From positions 101,837,338 to 101,901,337 of the forward strand of contig CM056744.1 in assembly GCA_029851415.1 (NCBI GenBank): a stretch of 64,000 nt of DNA. The letters run 5' to 3'. Positions 1 to 10,339 of this stretch are shown here, piece by piece. Under the pieces are notes generated by a model. That model was not told where the DNA came from and searched no databases. It was given only the letters and a program-made list of their open reading frames with translations. Origin of the DNA: Eretmocerus hayati. Its lineage: Eukaryota > Arthropoda > Insecta > Hymenoptera > Aphelinidae. The translations under genes were made by a program, and so were the position numbers. The first letter of the stretch is position 1; every line of letters starts with the position of its first letter.

Positions 1-297
1 CCCCGGGAGAGTCTGCGAGCTTCCGCAACGAGTAAAAAATTCAATGGAATCATAAAGCCTCTGTTCACGGAAGAAGACGAAAGTCCGGTCGGAATATATG
101 GCTCAGGAGTACTGCCGGAGTACAAAGTAGCTCGGCTCAACTCAAAAATAGATTACGTATATTGGGATGATCCAAACGAATTAGTCGATCGTCTCCGATT
201 GCTCATAGCCGAACGGACCGCGGGTAATCGAAATCATGATAATGAGATTCATTCAATTATTGACGAGTTGAGAGAGGCTGGCTACATATTGAACTAA
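1..297 (+). CDS. 3' end of an ORF of a mobile-element gene block, function unknown
   Basis: Frame 1 is open from the first base of the window to a TAA at 295-297, so only the last 98 residues are visible. The C-terminus is acidic and helical, with the strings DYVYWDDPNELVDRL and IIDELREAGYILN. I recall this kind of tail from proteins next to Maverick/Polinton-like integrases in arthropod genomes, but that is memory, not a search. The stop lies 29 bp before the next ORF, and that ORF overlaps the integrase ORF by four bases, so the three look like one compact gene block. I cannot name a function. The 5' part lies outside the window. Confidence 0.55.
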   Translation, partial: PRESLRASATSKKFNGIIKPLFTEEDESPVGIYGSGVLPEYKVARLNSKIDYVYWDDPNELVDRLRLLIAERTAGNRNHDNEIHSIIDELREAGYILN

Positions 298-326
298 ACT
301 GAATCATCATCATCATCAGTATCAAA

Positions 327-755
327 ATGAGCATCGATGTGTTCGGGCGTGCCTTGAAGCGAAAGAGAGTCGAGGAAGGGATTCGTGGTCCACCAGGTAT
401 TGGGTATAAATTCACGGACGATGGTCAATTCGATGCAGAAGGCAAGAGCCTCTGTAACCTTTCGGGACCGATAGATCCTAGTGATGCAGTTGATTTCCAA
501 ACTCTCAAGGATTATTTCCGACCTGAAATTCAAAGTATACGTGAAATCACGTCAAAACTAAGGAGTGATATAGATGACGTAAACGTTATCCTCGCAGCAG
601 ACGAGGATACATTCAAAAAAAATACAAAGTACGTGACAGAGCTCGGTGAAGCACACAGAGACGAGATCGACCAGCAAATTTTAACATTGAATGTGAAATT
701 ACACGAGTTGGAGCGCGCGTTGGGATCAAAAACTGATAAACGAAAGAAACGATGA
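327..755 (+). CDS. uncharacterised mobile-element protein with collagen-like GPPG segment and coiled coil
   Basis: This ORF encodes 142 residues from an ATG 29 bp after the preceding stop. The N-terminus reads MSIDVFGR, followed by a basic stretch, then RGPPGIGYKF and DDGQFD, a short glycine/proline segment. Residues of about 60-135 are charged and heptad-like, suggesting a coiled coil, and the protein ends in a lysine/arginine tail (DKRKKR). The TGA stop overlaps the ATG of the integrase ORF as ATGA. Such overlap is typical of compact viral or Polinton-type genomes. A structural or DNA-associated role is possible, but nothing in the sequence proves one. The reading frame is intact. Confidence 0.55.
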   Translation: MSIDVFGRALKRKRVEEGIRGPPGIGYKFTDDGQFDAEGKSLCNLSGPIDPSDAVDFQTLKDYFRPEIQSIREITSKLRSDIDDVNVILAADEDTFKKNTKYVTELGEAHRDEIDQQILTLNVKLHELERALGSKTDKRKKR

Positions 756-1669
756 ATCAAAAGCGCGTAGTCGTTGAAGAGCTGCATAAGCGCGCTCGAC
801 GTTATTATCCGCGAAGAAAATTTGATATACGCGGACTGGATGAAAGCTGGCAAGCTGATCTCGTCGAGATGCAACCTTATTCGAAAGAAAATAAAGGTTT
901 CCGATACTTATTGACTGTTATTGACGTATTTTCCAAGTATGGTTGGGCAGTTCCAGTTAAATGTAAGGACGGAAAGGATGTCACAGCTGCGATGGAATCG
1001 ATTCTTGAGCAGGGTAGAGTTCCCAAAAATTCACAAACTGAAAGGGGTAAAGAATTCTACAATAAGACTTTTCAGAGTCTGATGAAGAAGTATAATATCA
1101 ATCTCTACTCTACGTATAGTGCGATGAAGGCATCTATTTGTGAACGTCTCAATCGCACATTGAAAAATAACATGTGGACTCAATTCAGTTTACAAGGTAA
1201 TCATAAATGGTTGCAGTTTTTACCCGACCTGCTTGAGAAGTATAATGATACAAAACATCGCACCATAAAAATGAAACCGAAAGATGTCAATGCCGGAAAT
1301 GAAGCCCAAGTTTTCAGATGTTTTCCAGCAGATAATCGAATTGTGGAGAAACCAAAGTTCAGAGTGAATGATAAGGTTAGAGTCAGCAGAATCAAAGGCG
1401 TGTTCGACAAAGCTTACTGGCCGAATTGGTCAACAGAAATCTTTACAATCGATAAAATACGTAAGAGTAAACCAGTAACGTATCATTTAAAGGACTATCG
1501 GGACGAGCCTGTATCTGGATGTTTTTACGGAGAAGAACTTTCAAGAGTCAAGTTTCCGGATGTATATTTGATTGAAGAAGTTATCAGAAGACGTGGCAAT
1601 CAAATGTATGTCAAATGGTTAGGTTTTGATAGCAGTCATAACAGTTGGATAAATCAAGATCAACTATGA
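752..1669 (+). CDS. retroviral-type integrase with C-terminal chromodomain, Maverick/Polinton-like
   Basis: The 305-residue ORF is an rve-superfamily integrase resembling the F54H12.3-like group of transposon-derived proteins. The core starts with WQADLVEM, whose Asp36 is the expected first catalytic acid, followed by LLTVIDVFSKYGW. The second acid, normally Asp in QTDxGKEF, reads QTERGKEF, with Glu97 in its place. The third is Glu131 in CERLNRTL. After the core comes an SH3-like stretch (FRVNDKVRVSRIKG), then a chromodomain at residues of about 271-305 (YLIEEVIRRRGNQMYVKWLG, ending SWINQDQL). It would insert element DNA into the host chromosome. The Asp-to-Glu change probably weakens or abolishes catalysis. 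The frame has no stops, so the decay is limited. Confidence 0.85.
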   Translation: MNQKRVVVEELHKRARRYYPRRKFDIRGLDESWQADLVEMQPYSKENKGFRYLLTVIDVFSKYGWAVPVKCKDGKDVTAAMESILEQGRVPKNSQTERGKEFYNKTFQSLMKKYNINLYSTYSAMKASICERLNRTLKNNMWTQFSLQGNHKWLQFLPDLLEKYNDTKHRTIKMKPKDVNAGNEAQVFRCFPADNRIVEKPKFRVNDKVRVSRIKGVFDKAYWPNWSTEIFTIDKIRKSKPVTYHLKDYRDEPVSGCFYGEELSRVKFPDVYLIEEVIRRRGNQMYVKWLGFDSSHNSWINQDQL

Positions 1670-2217
1670 AGCGACTCCCGTCACCTCCCCACGGACTTGT
1701 GCAATGAGAAATGCGCTGAAAATTGACGAACGACGAGGTGCATGCGAATTAAGATATTGCATCCATCAACGTCATCTTGAAATTCAATAGAAGCTCCCCG
1801 AGTGAAAAGATGTTATTTCAAGCCCACATCGCACATGAACACTCAAAAAAAAAGTTATAATGTGTTCAAATTATGAAGTTACGAAAAGTTATGAAAAGTT
1901 ATGGAATATAATCAAAAGTTATTGAAAGTTATGAAAAATTCTGCGGGTCCTCTCCCATTCTCGCTATCAAAACGTAAAATGAAACCTTGACTGCTTAAAA
2001 TCTAATTCTTCGATTGCATTCAAGACACGAGAACTGTATGACTGTCCGCGCGGGGTAGTTATACCGAATACCACGTGGTACATGGCTGGATTCTGATCAA
2101 TATACTATGCGGAATGGCTAAATTTCTATCAAATATCGCGTGGGATAGCTGTATTTTGATAAAGTTCCGTGTGCGATACATTCAAAAAGTCGGTGAAACC
2201 TCTAGTTAGAAAATTCA
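1670..2217. other. AT-rich tail after the integrase with short AAGTTATG-type repeats
   Basis: No coding sequence is visible. At about 1852-1948 the 8-mer AAGTTATG or close variants occur at least five times in the same orientation. This could be the subterminal region of the element that carries the integrase, since Polinton integrase genes lie near one end. No terminal repeat partner is in the window. Confidence 0.35.
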
Positions 2218-2309
2218 ATGAGATGCAATCAAAACTCTGTGAGTGCATCAGAAATCTCTAAGGTCGTTCTGATGCAGCTCCTTCCAATACGGTTGCATAG
2301 ATACACGCG

Positions 2310-2310
<1 letters not shown>

Positions 2311-2346
<36 letters not shown>

Positions 2347-2358
2347 ACACACACACAT

Positions 2359-2392
<34 letters not shown>

Positions 2393-2394
2393 GC
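2311..2394. repeat. (AC)n microsatellite
   Basis: An almost pure AC dinucleotide run of about 80 bp, broken by a few T insertions. The open frames across it are low-complexity artefacts. Confidence 0.95.
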
Positions 2395-2756
2395 ATGGAA
2401 GCGCACACACCCACAAGTCAATTGGTCCTTCCCGTTTACATAGGCTTAAGATGTCACGCTGGGCTGCGAGAATTTTTTGCGGGATGTGTGACACAGCAAG
2501 AACGTGTCACGCAAGGCCAATGGAAAACTTGTGTGTCACGCGACGGCCGGTAGACTGACAGAAGAGCGTGACATGTTGAATGGGTGCATCACAAAGCCTA
2601 TGGGAACTCCAATATCCAGAATTTTGTAGAACTCGAATGCATTAGAAGCGAGACTTGTAGTAATTGAATGCATTGCATTAGAATAACCCCGCGAGTTCGA
2701 ATGCACTTGCATCAGAACAATGTGGGACTTTTGATGCATTTCTCCAAAAAGCCTAA

Positions 2757-2860
2757 GTGCGTCCTATTGCAGATGCAATGGAATGCGTTGTGCGTTCTAT
2801 TGTAGTTGCAATAGAACGCATTGTGCATTCTATTGCAGTTGCAATAGAACGCACTTAGCT
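2757..2860. repeat. tandem copies of a 30-bp palindromic unit
   Basis: Three consecutive imperfect copies of a self-complementary unit, each shaped like TGCGTTCTATTGCAGTTGCA followed by its complement ATAGAACGCA. Any one copy can fold back on itself or pair with its neighbour. No gene is near it. Confidence 0.7.
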
Positions 2861-2929
2861 ATACTACTTACCTCGTTTGAACTATAATATGCAAATATGC
2901 GCTACAGTGAAAATTTCGTGCCGGTCGCT

Positions 2930-3215
2930 TGAAAACTGGGTCTTGAACATCTTGTAGACAGACGAGGGACCGATGATCCGTGACCAATGTCACTTATCTC
3001 CCATACAAATAGGGTGAAAAATGGGTAATTCCAGGAACCATAGCATGAAGTTCCTTTTCAGTTACTGTCCAATTGAACTGGCTATTTGTCAATGCCCCGG
3101 TAGCAATTGGCAATTCATGAGGATCTTGACTCAATATTGATGCTCCCACCGAATAGCTCGAACAAATAAATGGTTCAGAAAATACCGGATACTGCAAGAT
3201 TTGCTGGGAAGTTAG
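2930..3215 (-). pseudogene. Ty3/Gypsy-type RNase H fragment, decayed
   Basis: The minus strand encodes the connection and RNase H start of an LTR-retrotransposon polymerase. It reads ILQYPVFSEPF, then GASILSQ, then an AEKxY-like region, TVTEKELHAMV and HFSPYLYGR. An in-frame TAA follows where a Lys is expected, and the frame resumes with VTLVTDHRSLV. The catalytic first Asp of the RNase H (TDAS in relatives) is lost, with SYS in its place. No other pol domain or LTR is recognisable on either side, so this is a short, dead fragment. A T-rich run at about 3215-3236 marks its edge. Confidence 0.75.
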
Positions 3216-3259
3216 TTTTTTTTTTATATATATATTTCAAGCCAACCTTTTCAAACATA

Positions 3260-4099
3260 AGGTAAGTGTACCCGACTTGCCTCTGTACCCAACTTGCCCC
3301 CATACGCCGATCTCAGAAATTGGCACTCGTTGACCTTGCCGCATATTTATTTTACGTTTGTTGTGTTGTAATATGGAAAAGTAAGTAGTTTGCATCAACC
3401 CCGAATCATTTCTGCGTTCTCAAAAAAAAATTGAAGTAATTTTTCCATTTTTCGTGTTTGCACGACTAAGAAATCACCGAGGAAATCGTGTTCACTGCAA
3501 CTGGTGGGACTTTCTTTTTATTTGACCAATCTCAACGTACCTTGGCGCATTCGGTTCATGGTCTCAAGACCTTCGAAATCCTCTCTTCAGAGTTGCAAAT
3601 TTCTGATTTGGAGCTATTTTATCTGGAAAACACGGAGATGACTTGAGAATCGAGAAGGCCGACATAGGAATGTACCCAACATGCCCCCCCCCCATATGGT
3701 TATTTCGGAAAGGCGTGCAGCATGGCTTTTTTACCTTTCAGAACATGTTTACCACATCAAATTGAGTCGGAAACAGGGTCTTGGGTCAGGCTAACAGCTA
3801 CAAATGTGGCTGCACGGGGATGAAAACGGATCAAAGTGATTTTTCGGATTTCATCGCCGATTTACATTGTTTTAAATGATGGGGGCAAGTTGGGTACACA
3901 CTTTTGTAAACTCTCAGAATTCACCTTTCGCAAGAATTGAGATAGCTTAGCTCCAGTTGATCCAAATTGGATGTACTTCAACTCATTTTGAAGGTCTTGA
4001 GACAAGCTGTAAAATGAGTTGGATATGTTGGAAAACATTGCGATGGGCTAGAGTTATTAAGAAAATGGCTTAATCAGGGCAAGTTGGGTACACTTACCT
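3260..4099. mobile_element. 840-bp MITE with TIRs, flanked by TA
   Basis: The ends are inverted copies: AGGTAAGTGTACCCGACTTG on the left and the complement of AGGTAAGTGTACCCAACTTG on the right, 22 of 23 positions matching over the longer arm. Both ends are bordered by TA (3258-3259 and 4100-4101), as expected of a Tc1/mariner-type target duplication. The subterminal motif TGTACCCAACTTGCC recurs inside at about 3284, about 3672 and, inverted, about 3886. No transposase frame exists, so it is non-autonomous. Confidence 0.85.
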
Positions 4100-4896
4100 T
4101 ACGTGTGAAAACTTTGTCCTAAACCTTCTACAATACTGGAGTTTACCGCGTATACACACTCAAACTTGATCGAGTCAAACATTCGGAACAGAGCGCAATG
4201 ATTACAAAGCCTCCCCGAATATTCTATTTTCATGCTCATAGATAATGAATGACCTGTCAAACAAAACAACTATTCCACTCCATCACATTCGCATGCAGTA
4301 AATTATATTTTTCGATACACTGTGCGTAAAAGTGCACTTTGCGCACAGTTTGTCGACTTTTACTCACAGTTTATCGAAAAGTATAGTTAGATACACGGCC
4401 GTAAAACCTATTATTCGCATCCTCGTGATGATTCCGACCCTCGCCCGCGGCTCGGGCCGGAAACCCATCACTTGGACGCGAATAAAATATTTTACGCCCT
4501 TGTATCGAAATGTACTATTTTATGCCATTTTGAATATAAGAACCAAACCTTTCTGTCTCAAATTGAATATTTTGTGGGATGTCTATAAAATGAAACAAGT
4601 AAATACATACACAAGAGTAGGGGGAACGCGCTGCACTGTAACATCCATGGCGTATTCCGCCATGGTAACATCCCTCACACCACGACAACACAGCACACAC
4701 ATTTTTTCTCGGTTTCACTAGCTCCTACAAGGCCTCGCACAACTCCGACTCCGATTAATCGAATTTTTTTCGTACGAGTTTCGTTAATGGTCACGAAGAT
4801 CCTAGTCACCGTAAAATCATCCTCGTAATCTATTATACCTATTAAACCAAGTTAAACTGGACACCCCTTGTAGACCAGGAGGATTAGATTTTTTTT
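4100..4896. other. non-coding stretch with a foldback hairpin
   Basis: No convincing gene. An imperfect inverted repeat pairs about 4389-4418 (starting GATACACGGCCGTAAAA) with about 4478-4508, giving a ~120-bp hairpin with a GC-rich loop. Another short inverted repeat surrounds the TGCGCACAG motif at about 4320-4380. A 129-residue frame across this region has no recognisable domain and reads through the hairpin arms. Confidence 0.4.
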
Positions 4897-5246
4897 CGGC
4901 GGTGAAAGATAGGTGCTGGTTTTATTTTTTTCCAGGTGCAGGACACTCCATAGAATCAAGTCTACCACTACCGAACAAATTTCGCTGGCCGGAAAAAATT
5001 ATTAACAATGAGTTACTGGAAAAAACGACACTTTTCGCGGATTAATGCCTATAGCTCTGTGGGTATAACTTTGAGCGAGTTCGCTCTGGTTTCATCTTGT
5101 AGCCGTTGAAAAAACCTACCAAATGAAAAAAAAAATCATTGCTCTAGCATATTTTTTATTGGAGCTACATAGGTTTAAACAAAAAAAGACCTATAATAAA
5201 CAAATGGTTGTTAATCCTCCAATAGTTGACTAATGAGGCTAAAAAC
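4897..5246. repeat. dispersed repeat, copy 1 (inverted copy at 20243-20595)
   Basis: About 350 bp here match the reverse complement of 20243-20595 with only scattered differences. Shared landmarks include CGGCGGTGAAAGATAGGTGC at one end and ATGAGGC followed by an A run at the other. The flanks differ, so this is one repeat family in two orientations. No coding capacity is evident. Confidence 0.85.
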
Positions 5247-5450
5247 CCATACAATTGATAGCACTCATCGAGGTCGATGAGCATACCAATCTTGGTGACG
5301 ATTTGTTGAACCGTTTTTGAACAACCCTATTTGTTTTATGAAAAATTGTTTTTCAGGAGAAGTGGCGTAACTTTTTTATGAATGAAGATGGTGTTTTGGG
5401 GAAATCACGGTGATATCCAGAAGTCTACTCTCTAGTATCCCGTTTAAATC

Positions 5451-5616
5451 ATTATCATATCTTGTATAGGCGATTTTTGAGAGCTAATTGTTTATAATTT
5501 TTGCACACGCCTCTCATTATGTATTAAAATCCCGAAATACATGTATTAGATGAGGAGGGACCCGAAAATGAGACCAGCCAATGGCGTTTTTTCCTCGAGC
5601 TACCCCAGATTAAAAA
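5451..5616. repeat. inverted repeat arm A (partner 8814-8976)
   Basis: This ~165-bp block matches the reverse complement of 8814-8976. Landmarks are GGCGATTTTTGAGAGCTAAT near one end and CAGATTAAAAA at the inner end. The two arms enclose about 3.2 kb that itself contains a large palindrome and a hairpin, so they may be the ends of a composite foldback element. Confidence 0.75.
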
Positions 5617-5850
5617 TAGTACATCAAGCAATCAGGGTGGGAAAGAGGATTCCCGCACGAGTGGCCGGGAAGAGTGCGAGAAAGTAACATTCTCGCACGG
5701 TTCCGGCGACGAGTGCGGGAACTCCCCACCCGTATGGCTTATACTTTTTTATGTAACCCGTGTGGAAAACTGTGCCTCCACGGTATTTGAAGGCATTAGC
5801 CGATAAGATCATTAGAATTGTTTTTTGAAATTCTGTCTCCTATTCAATCC

Positions 5851-7291
5851 ATATGAGTAGTTCCACGCGAAAGCGACCCACGAAAAAGGGTCATGTCTCA
5901 GATCCTTTTGTTAACATTCTTATTCGATTCTATGGTACAAAATATGAACTTTTCACTACCTATGGGACCCCAAAAAAATTTTTTGGCCCCATGGCGAGAA
6001 TTTTCGAAAATGAAGTAAAATACATTTTCTTAAAATTCTAGCAGTTTTTTTGCACTAAAATGCAAATAAGTCGAGTTTGCTCCCAGATAGAGATATGCGG
6101 TTTGCGGCATTCAAAAGGTCTTCCAAAAACCTATCAAAATCGCTATTGAAAAGTTGTTTTTGAGTTTATGGGCAGCCTGTACGAGCAAAAGTGTGAAAAT
6201 CACTAAACAGTGAATTTCTCAGTTGCCTATTTTTTTTAATTTTTGAAAATCACATATTTGATGTAAAATTTTGTGTTCTTTCAGAAAAAAGTGGTCCCGA
6301 TTTCCTTTTCCGACGTCTAAGGCCTGTTTCTTGAAATTTTCGCAAACCTATTTTTTAGGCAGTTTGGAATTGTCTGTTTACTGCGCATGCGCAGGAATTT
6401 GGACTGTTAGAACCAATTCCATTGGGAAGCCAAGAAAATTTCCTTCAAAATGACTAGTTGGCAAGGTCAATTTCATCAATTTGGCTCGGAGCTACAACGT
6501 TTGAAAGACCACCGAATCTCGATATCCAACAAGAGGTGGATCGGAGACACCGCGACAATAGTAGGAAAATCCGGGCACGATCTCTGGCCCGATGTATCGT
6601 TTGCCTATTGACGCACTCGAGCTGAAGCTTCATCTTTTGTAGGCTGTAACTCCGAGCCAAATTGATGAAATTGATTTTGCCAAGTGGTCATTTTGAAGGA
6701 AATTTTCTTGGCTTCCCAATGGAATTGGTTCTAACAGTCCAAATTCCTGCGCATGCGCAGTAAACTGACAATTCCAAACTGCCTAAAAAATAGGTTTGCG
6801 AAAATTTGAAGAAACAGGCCTTAGACGTCGGAAAAGGAAATTGGGACCACTTTTTTCTGAAAGAACACAAAATTTTACATCAAATATGTGATTTTCAAAA
6901 ATTAAAAAAAAATAGGCAACTGAGAAATTCACTGTTTAGTGATTTTCACACTTTTGCTCGTACAGGCTGCCCATAAACTCAAAAACAAATTTTCAATAGC
7001 GATTTTGATGGGTTTTTAAAAGACCTTTTGAATGCCGCAAACCGCATATCTTTATCTGGGAGTAAACTCGACTTATTCGCATTTTAGTGCAAAAAAGTTG
7101 CTAGAATTTTAAGAAAATGTATTTTACTTCATTTTCGAAAATTCTCGCCATGGGGCCAAAAAATTTTTTTGGGACCCCATAGGTAGTGAAAAGTTCATAT
7201 TTTGTACCATAGAATCGAATAAGAATGTTAACAAAAGGATCTGAGACATGACCCTTTTTCGTGGGTCGCTTTCGCGTGGAACTACTCATAT
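5851..7291. mobile_element. 1.44-kb near-perfect palindrome (foldback element)
   Basis: The left arm (5851 to about 6510) and right arm (about 6638 to 7291) are reverse complements with only scattered mismatches. They share the end ATATGAGTAGTTCCACGCGA and surround a spacer of about 130 bp. Mirror-image frames in the arms are products of the symmetry and show no known domain. There is no transposase. A TA dinucleotide sits at each outer edge (TATGAG and CTCATA), compatible with a TA-targeting element, but the duplication is too short to prove it. Confidence 0.85.
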
Positions 7292-8620
7292 ACGATTCTA
7301 TTCCGTTGATAAATCTTTTGAAATTTTAATCACATTGATTGACAAATAGTTCCTGATCATTATGAATGGACTGCAAAATTTCGACTAGTACACAAGACGC
7401 ACTATATTAATCATCATTGATCTGGTACATCAAGGCGAATCAGGGGGTAAGGGGGTGGCGTCTGAGGGGGAGGAGAGCGGGGTCCAGGGGCAGGAGCCCC
7501 TGGTGGGGGTTCGGGGGGCGGAGCCCCCGACTGAAAAAAACGCCTGAAAGATGTATCAAAAAACGAACTTGCCATCCAGTACATGACGATGCTGCACAAA
7601 TTGAAAAAATTCTCAATTTCCAGAAATGTCAAATTCTGTTTGATGAAATCCAGGTTCTAAAAAATACTCAGTAATAGAACTTTTGAATAAGTAGATTTTA
7701 TTGAATTGAAATCACAAATACTCATAGGATATACTTTTGTGAGTATATTGGCTCAAATTAAATGAACAGCACATTTTTCATGAATATCAACTACAATACA
7801 AAATGCATGGAATCATTTTGACCTAGTTGAAGAATCAATCTCCTCATATTGTTATGAACCAATTCAAATTTTTTGAATTCAATTCATCTAGAGAATATAA
7901 ACAAAAAATTTTCTATTTTATGTGTGATCATGGGATTCATCCTCCATAACCAATTGTCAATTTTTATAACTATATTGAGCTCCTGCTCATTCTGATTTGA
8001 TCATCTAGTTGCCGATCATCTGTTGAATGACATAAACATATCTAGAGAATATCAACAAAACATGTTCATCTTACGAGTGATTCTCGAATATATTCTCTAG
8101 CACCAATGGTCAATTCTATTGATAATTTATTGAGACCTGCTCATTCTATTTGGATCATCTAGTTGTCAATCGTCTATTGAATGACAGAATTGTATCTAAA
8201 AAAATTATTAGGCTTCCATCTGGAAAATGAAATTGAAAATTTTACACAACTGTTGCAGCAATGTCATTTACGAATCGATCATCCTTGACAGAATCATCAT
8301 CACGCTATTTACGTTGATTCGCTGCTGCGAAAAGTAATTCTGCAAGATATGTCGATGAAAATTGACTAACTGATAAATTTTTACAAGTTTTCAAATTCTT
8401 ATCAGAATCGTGATCAATTCATTGTTGTACTGATCTGATTCTCCTAGAAACATAGTGCAAAAGTTACTTTCTCGCACGCTTAATCGTGCAGTAATGTCAT
8501 ATTCTGGCACGGATGGGATTTGGAACTGTGCGAGAATGCTTTTACGCATCACTTTTGGCACGGGTATCATGCATAAAAAGTTAACTTCACACACAGTTTT
8601 ACGCACGGAGTTACATGGAA
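7292..8620. other. non-coding AT-rich stretch with a GC-rich hairpin block
   Basis: At about 7440-7535 the composition switches to very G-rich, with short self-complementary pieces such as GGGGCAGGAGCCCC and GGGGGCGGAGCCCCC. The rest, about 7680-8450, is AT-rich, with the phrase GCTCATTCT..TTGATCATCTAGTTG appearing twice (about 7985 and 8137). This suggests an old tandem duplication of about 150 bp. No gene is supported. Confidence 0.5.
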
Positions 8621-8809
8621 GAATGAAGCAAATTGGTCGCATAGAAACAGAAATATTGCGAAAAAATTCTCGGCGCTCGGTTTTGAATCGCACCAAAGAT
8701 TATAGCTCTCTGCTTGGCTCTTGGCGCGTGAGGAAGGATGAACTTCAAAACGAGCGCTTAGGATTTTTTCGCAATATTTCTGGTTCTACGCGACCAATTT
8801 TCTTCATTC
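8621..8809. repeat. 189-bp hairpin repeat
   Basis: An inverted repeat: GAATGAAGCAAATTGGTCGC at the left end pairs with the complement of GAATGAAGAAAATTGGTCGC at the right, with arms of about 65 bp and a loop of about 57 bp. It abuts repeat arm B at 8814. Open frames through it are not gene-like. Confidence 0.75.
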
Positions 8810-8813
8810 GTTT

Positions 8814-8976
8814 TTTAATCTGGGCTAGCTTGAGAAAAAACGCGATTGGCTGGTTTCATTTTCGGGTTCCTCCTCATCTAATACATGTATTTCGAGATTT
8901 TAATACATAATGAGAGGCGTGTGCAAAAACTATAAGCAATTAGCTCTCAAAAATCGCCCATACGAGATATGATAAT
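8814..8976. repeat. inverted repeat arm B (partner 5451-5616)
   Basis: Reverse complement of the block at 5451-5616, about 90 percent alike by eye. It ends next to a T-run (about 8994-9014) and continues into unrelated sequence. Confidence 0.75.
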
Positions 8977-9538
8977 TGTTAGTGGTGGAATCTTCTTCTT
9001 TTTTTTTTTTTTTTCGATTCAAACTAGGCACTTTTAATGGAAATTCTGTTAAGAATGGATGGGTCACATTGCTACTTGTGAGCACAGCCACGGTCGACGG
9101 GCAAGAGAGCGAGAGAGGCAATGACGGCAGAATCTTGACGCGATGATGCTATAGAGGGGGTCACGTGCCATATACAGGGCCGTACCAACTAAAATTTAAT
9201 GATTTTTAACACTAATAAGAAATTGAATTTGAAGGCCGTACTCACAATAAAAAATATAAGTTTGATGTATAACATAGAAATAATTTCATTCTTATGAACT
9301 ATGAATTCAAACATTTCGCCCACTTTTTTTTCTGCGAAGACAAAAAATAAATAAAAAGAGAGTTCAGAGTTAACTCTTGATTTGAGCTGAACTTGGTACT
9401 GGATTCAAATACTCAATCAATAAATAGAACTTTGAAATTCATTGGAACTGAAAGTCTAGAATTTGAAACTTAATGAAGATCAAAACAAAAAAAATCAAAT
9501 AATGAGAACTAGAGTCTGTTTGGTATCACTGCACACCA
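8977..9538. other. non-coding; may include the 3' LTR of the BEL/Pao element
   Basis: No gene. On the minus strand the BEL/Pao stop codon at 9539 is preceded by a purine-rich run (GAAGAAGAAAATTAG). Shortly after comes TGTGCAGTGATACC, which could be the start of a 3' LTR. I could not find its other end, so the LTR is not delimited. Confidence 0.3.
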
Positions 9539-9794
9539 CTAATTTTCTTCTTCAGGAGCACAGAGTCTGATGAGTTTGTGAACAGGACGTTGTAGTTCGG
9601 TGGTGAAGGTACGTAGAGTGGCGACTCTGGTGCGTTTGTTCCGCCCTGGGTGTACTTGTATCACACGAGCCAAGGGCCAACGAGCAGCTGGAGTTCGCTC
9701 GTCCTTGATGAAGACTAGGTCATCCACTTTGAGGTTCGATGAAGGCAACGCCCACCTCTGGCGTGTCTGCAGATTTTGGAGGTATTCAGTAGAC

Positions 9795-9808
9795 CAGCGT
9801 TTCCAGAA
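9795..9808. repeat. 14-bp target-site duplication, left copy
   Basis: CAGCGTTTCCAGAA here and CAGCGTTCCCAGAA at 11072-11085 are the same piece of BEL/Pao coding sequence (FWKR on the minus strand), with one mismatch. They flank the Penelope-like insertion. Confidence 0.85.
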
Positions 9809-9926
9809 TAATAGTGATGGTAGTTTTTCGTCCTCGAAAAATAACAGTGAGGGTATTTTTCGTCGATCTTTAAGGACTGGATGTTGGAATACTGCCAAAA
9901 AAACCAGAATTCCATGAAAGAGAATC

Positions 9927-9980
9927 ATTTGTTCTCAACGTTTCGTCTACCAGGGTTTGTAGACCTCTTCAGGAGTAAAT
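9927..9980 (-). ncRNA. hammerhead ribozyme motif in the PLE terminal repeat
   Basis: On the minus strand the core is CUGAAGAG, a 6-bp stem II (GUCUAC with GUAGAC, 8-nt loop), then GAAAC. The palindromic ACGU serves as a minimal stem III, and the expected cleavage site is after GUU at 9937/9936. Stem I forms from CUC with GAG and, after an A/AAC internal loop, AUUU with AAAU. All invariant core bases of the hammerhead fold are present. The two-base stem III is as described for PLE hammerheads, which are thought to cleave as dimers. It lies downstream of the GIY-YIG ORF. Confidence 0.8.
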
Positions 9981-10339
9981 ATCTATACAAACAAATTGTC
10001 ACAAGTAGGTTACAATCGAAGCACTCACACGTTACAATTAAGGAATTGTGAAAGTTTAAGGCTAAAAATCACTTACATTTTTCTTTTTAAAACATTTACA
10101 TTTAAATAAATAGATCGAGAACAGACGAACTCATCGTGAGATACGTCTGTCTCTTGTCAAATATAAGCGTTGAACTGGCTCACTGATGTCAGAACAGCTT
10201 GTATATTGATGCCTATTACTTATATATAACACAACAAATCGAGCGATCACATGTTGACAGAGTATTGTAATAAGCATCTATATATATGTATGTGTAGTGT
10301 TAGAGTGAATTTAACAATGGAATATATATTCTGCTAAGC

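Noticed and set aside
2218..2553. 111-residue frame over the AC repeat
   Set aside because: Thr-His microsatellite translation.
4332..4721. 129-residue frame
   Set aside because: It crosses a foldback hairpin and has no protein-like conservation features.
6271..6870. Mirror-image 60-residue frames in the 1.44-kb palindrome
   Set aside because: They exist twice only because the arms are inverted copies, and no domain is seen.
8455..8910. 151-residue frame
   Set aside because: It runs through both arms of a hairpin and into a dispersed repeat, so it is not a gene.
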